Positions 5,288 to 6,732 of a stretch of DNA of 6,732 bases are shown here, in pieces. The stretch comes from Desulfobacterales bacterium. Lineage in GTDB: Bacteria; Desulfobacterota; Desulfobacteria; Desulfobacterales; JAFDCJ01. The translations under genes and the position numbers were made by a program. The notes beneath the pieces were generated by a model, which worked only from the letters and a program-made list of their open reading frames with translations, made no database searches and was not told the origin of the DNA. The stretch spans positions 1,271,565-1,278,296 of the forward strand of contig CP070771.1 of the NCBI GenBank assembly GCA_020345785.1, written 5' to 3'. Each line of letters begins with the position of its first letter. Position 1 is the stretch's first letter.

Positions 5288-6732
5288 ATGAATTTTTTAG
5301 TAATAGATGCCGGTACATCGAGCTGCCGGGCGGCGGCGGTCTCAGACAAAGGTGAAATTTTGTCCCAAAGCCGGCGTCCCACGCGTATCGACCACCCCCG
5401 GCCGTCATTTGCCGAAATAAATACCGACCGTGTATGGCATCTGGTTCAAGAAGTTATCGGTGCCGAAATTAAAAAGCATCCCGGCATCAGTTTCGATGCG
5501 GTCGGGGTCAGCGCAATGCTGGGGTATGTTTTTCTGGATAAAGCCGGACGGCCCCTCATGCCCGCCATCATCTATGCCGATAACCGTGCAACGGACGAGG
5601 CCGAAGAAATTCGGCAACTTTTTTCGGAAGAAAAATACGTTCTGATTACCGGTCGCAAGCCCAGTCCGCTGCTCCTGGCGCCCAAGATTAAATGGCTGGC
5701 CAAACATCGACCGGCCGTGGCGCAAAAGATGAGCCACATCATTGGGCTCAAAGATGACATCATTCGACGTCTGACCGGCAATATCCGGACGGACGTCGCG
5801 CATCTTGATTATTCCGGGTTGTATAACGTCCACAAGGGAATCCTTGAAGCAGATATTCTGGATGCCCTCGACATCGAAAAGACCTTCTTTCCCGCTGCCG
5901 CACCGGCCACGGCTGTGGCCGGCACAGTCAGCACCGAAGCGGCCGGACAACTGGGCTTGCCCGCCGGCATCCCGGTAATCACAGGCAGTTCAGACGGCAC
6001 TACCGCCATGTGCGGTGCCGGCGTTCTGGATGAGGGCACCGCCGTCCTGGTGTCCGGCACAACCGATGTTTTAATGATGTGCTGTGCGTCGGTACCTAGC
6101 GCGGCCGGCCACGCGCTTAGTATCAATACCGGCATGCTGCCGGAAACTTATCTGGTTGGCGGCCCCCTGGGCTTATCGGGCGGCGCTCTGCAATATTTTG
6201 AGCATTTGCTGCAGACATCCGTCGCCGCTTTTGAAGAATCGGTAAACGCTTTGCCCCCCGGTTCAAACGGTCTGCTGGTTTTACCGGGTTTAACCGGAGA
6301 GCGATCTCCCTATTGGCAGGCGTCTCTGACCGGCGGAATTATCGGGTTGACTCCCGACCACCAAAGCCACCACCTGCTGCGGGCCGTCATGGAAGGTTGT
6401 GCCTTGCGCATTTTGAAACTACTCGATATCTTATCACAAAATCGACTACACCCTCGAAAGTTGAACATTGTGGGCGGTGGTGCAAACCTAGATGTATGGA
6501 ATCAAATTCGATCGGATGTGTCCGGTCTGGAAGTCCAAAAGCCGTCGATCACCGAGGCCACGTGCCTGGGGACAGCAATTTTCTGTAAGGCCGCACTGGA
6601 TAAAACCCGATCGCTGCAGGACGTCTCCGGCGAATGGATAAAAGTGGCCAAACGATACACGCCCAATCCAGAACGCACGCGGACCTATAAAAAACTGGCG
6701 CGGCTGTTCGAAAACTACATTGCAGCCAATGC
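5288..6732 (+). CDS. FGGY-family carbohydrate kinase, xylulokinase-like (C-terminus cut by window edge)
   Basis: The frame is open for 481 codons and runs off the window. FGGY kinases are usually about 490-510 residues, so little is missing. This family transfers the ATP phosphate to sugars or polyols such as xylulose, ribulose or glycerol. Visible motifs: N-terminal phosphate-binding DAGTSSCRAAAV (7-18), YADNR at 96-100, GLKDDIIRRLTG (153-164), catalytic-base Asp236 in GSSDGTTAMCGAG (233-245), GERSPYW (337-343), the FGGY block GGIIGLTPDHQSHHLLRAVMEG (349-370), and the C-terminal ATP site IVGGGANLDVWNQIRSDV (394-411) then EATCLGTAIF (423-432). The sugar-contact motif is MLG (77-79), where xylulokinases have MHG. 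The start at 5288 is the only one possible, because an in-frame TGA lies at 5255-5257. The Shine-Dalgarno is weak. The substrate is not assignable. Confidence 0.92.
   Translation, partial: MNFLVIDAGTSSCRAAAVSDKGEILSQSRRPTRIDHPRPSFAEINTDRVWHLVQEVIGAEIKKHPGISFDAVGVSAMLGYVFLDKAGRPLMPAIIYADNRATDEAEEIRQLFSEEKYVLITGRKPSPLLLAPKIKWLAKHRPAVAQKMSHIIGLKDDIIRRLTGNIRTDVAHLDYSGLYNVHKGILEADILDALDIEKTFFPAAAPATAVAGTVSTEAAGQLGLPAGIPVITGSSDGTTAMCGAGVLDEGTAVLVSGTTDVLMMCCASVPSAAGHALSINTGMLPETYLVGGPLGLSGGALQYFEHLLQTSVAAFEESVNALPPGSNGLLVLPGLTGERSPYWQASLTGGIIGLTPDHQSHHLLRAVMEGCALRILKLLDILSQNRLHPRKLNIVGGGANLDVWNQIRSDVSGLEVQKPSITEATCLGTAIFCKAALDKTRSLQDVSGEWIKVAKRYTPNPERTRTYKKLARLFENYIAAN

Noticed and set aside
5405..5950. 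181-residue open frame on the minus strand inside the kinase gene
   Set aside because: The + strand frame shows a continuous FGGY kinase with all catalytic motifs, so this is a shadow, as are the smaller frames at 5430-5645, 5572-5781, 5809-6135 and 6313-6588.

Overview
The window holds a nearly complete branched-chain amino acid (HAAT/Liv) type ABC importer, livH-livM-livG-livF. It is followed by a uroporphyrinogen decarboxylase-superfamily (MtaA/CmuA-like) protein and an FGGY-family sugar kinase that runs off the right edge. All genes are on the + strand. The organism looks like a free-living bacterium of moderate GC content. Several Liv systems, stand-alone URO-D/MtaA-like proteins, and AT-rich spacers filled with short dispersed repeats together suggest a desulfobacterial (Desulfobacterota) sulfate reducer or relative. 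That placement is an inference from gene content and repeat style, as no marker gene is present.

Layout. 1-35: the last codons of an upstream gene, which look like the C-terminus of a Liv substrate-binding protein (LivK). 36-290: AT-rich spacer with a perfect 15-bp inverted repeat. 291-2218: the two permease subunits LivH and LivM, overlapping by one base. 2219-2352: spacer with four TTTTAG units 9-10 bp apart. 2353-3829: ATPases LivG and LivF; LivF starts at a GTG inside the end of livG. 3830-3975: a large imperfect stem-loop plus GAACC repeats. 3976-4911: URO-D-like protein. 4908-4967: a tiny ORF that overlaps the URO-D stop codon. 4968-5287: a fold-back, MITE-like repeat of about 220 bp. 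5288-6732: FGGY kinase with the C-terminus cut by the window edge.

How the parts work together. LivH/M form the membrane channel, LivG/F power it, and the putative LivK upstream would deliver the substrate. The URO-D-like protein has the cobamide-methyltransferase zinc-site layout, but with His-x-His in place of His-x-Cys. The kinase has the FGGY catalytic core, but Leu replaces His in the Met-His-Gly motif of xylulokinases. Whether these two act on something the transporter imports cannot be settled here. The co-directional layout permits it, but repeat-filled spacers separate the modules.

No clearly new system is visible. The most useful leads are the altered active-site motifs (URO-D, kinase, LivG signature), the possible gene remnant at 4908, and the different repeat type found in each spacer.
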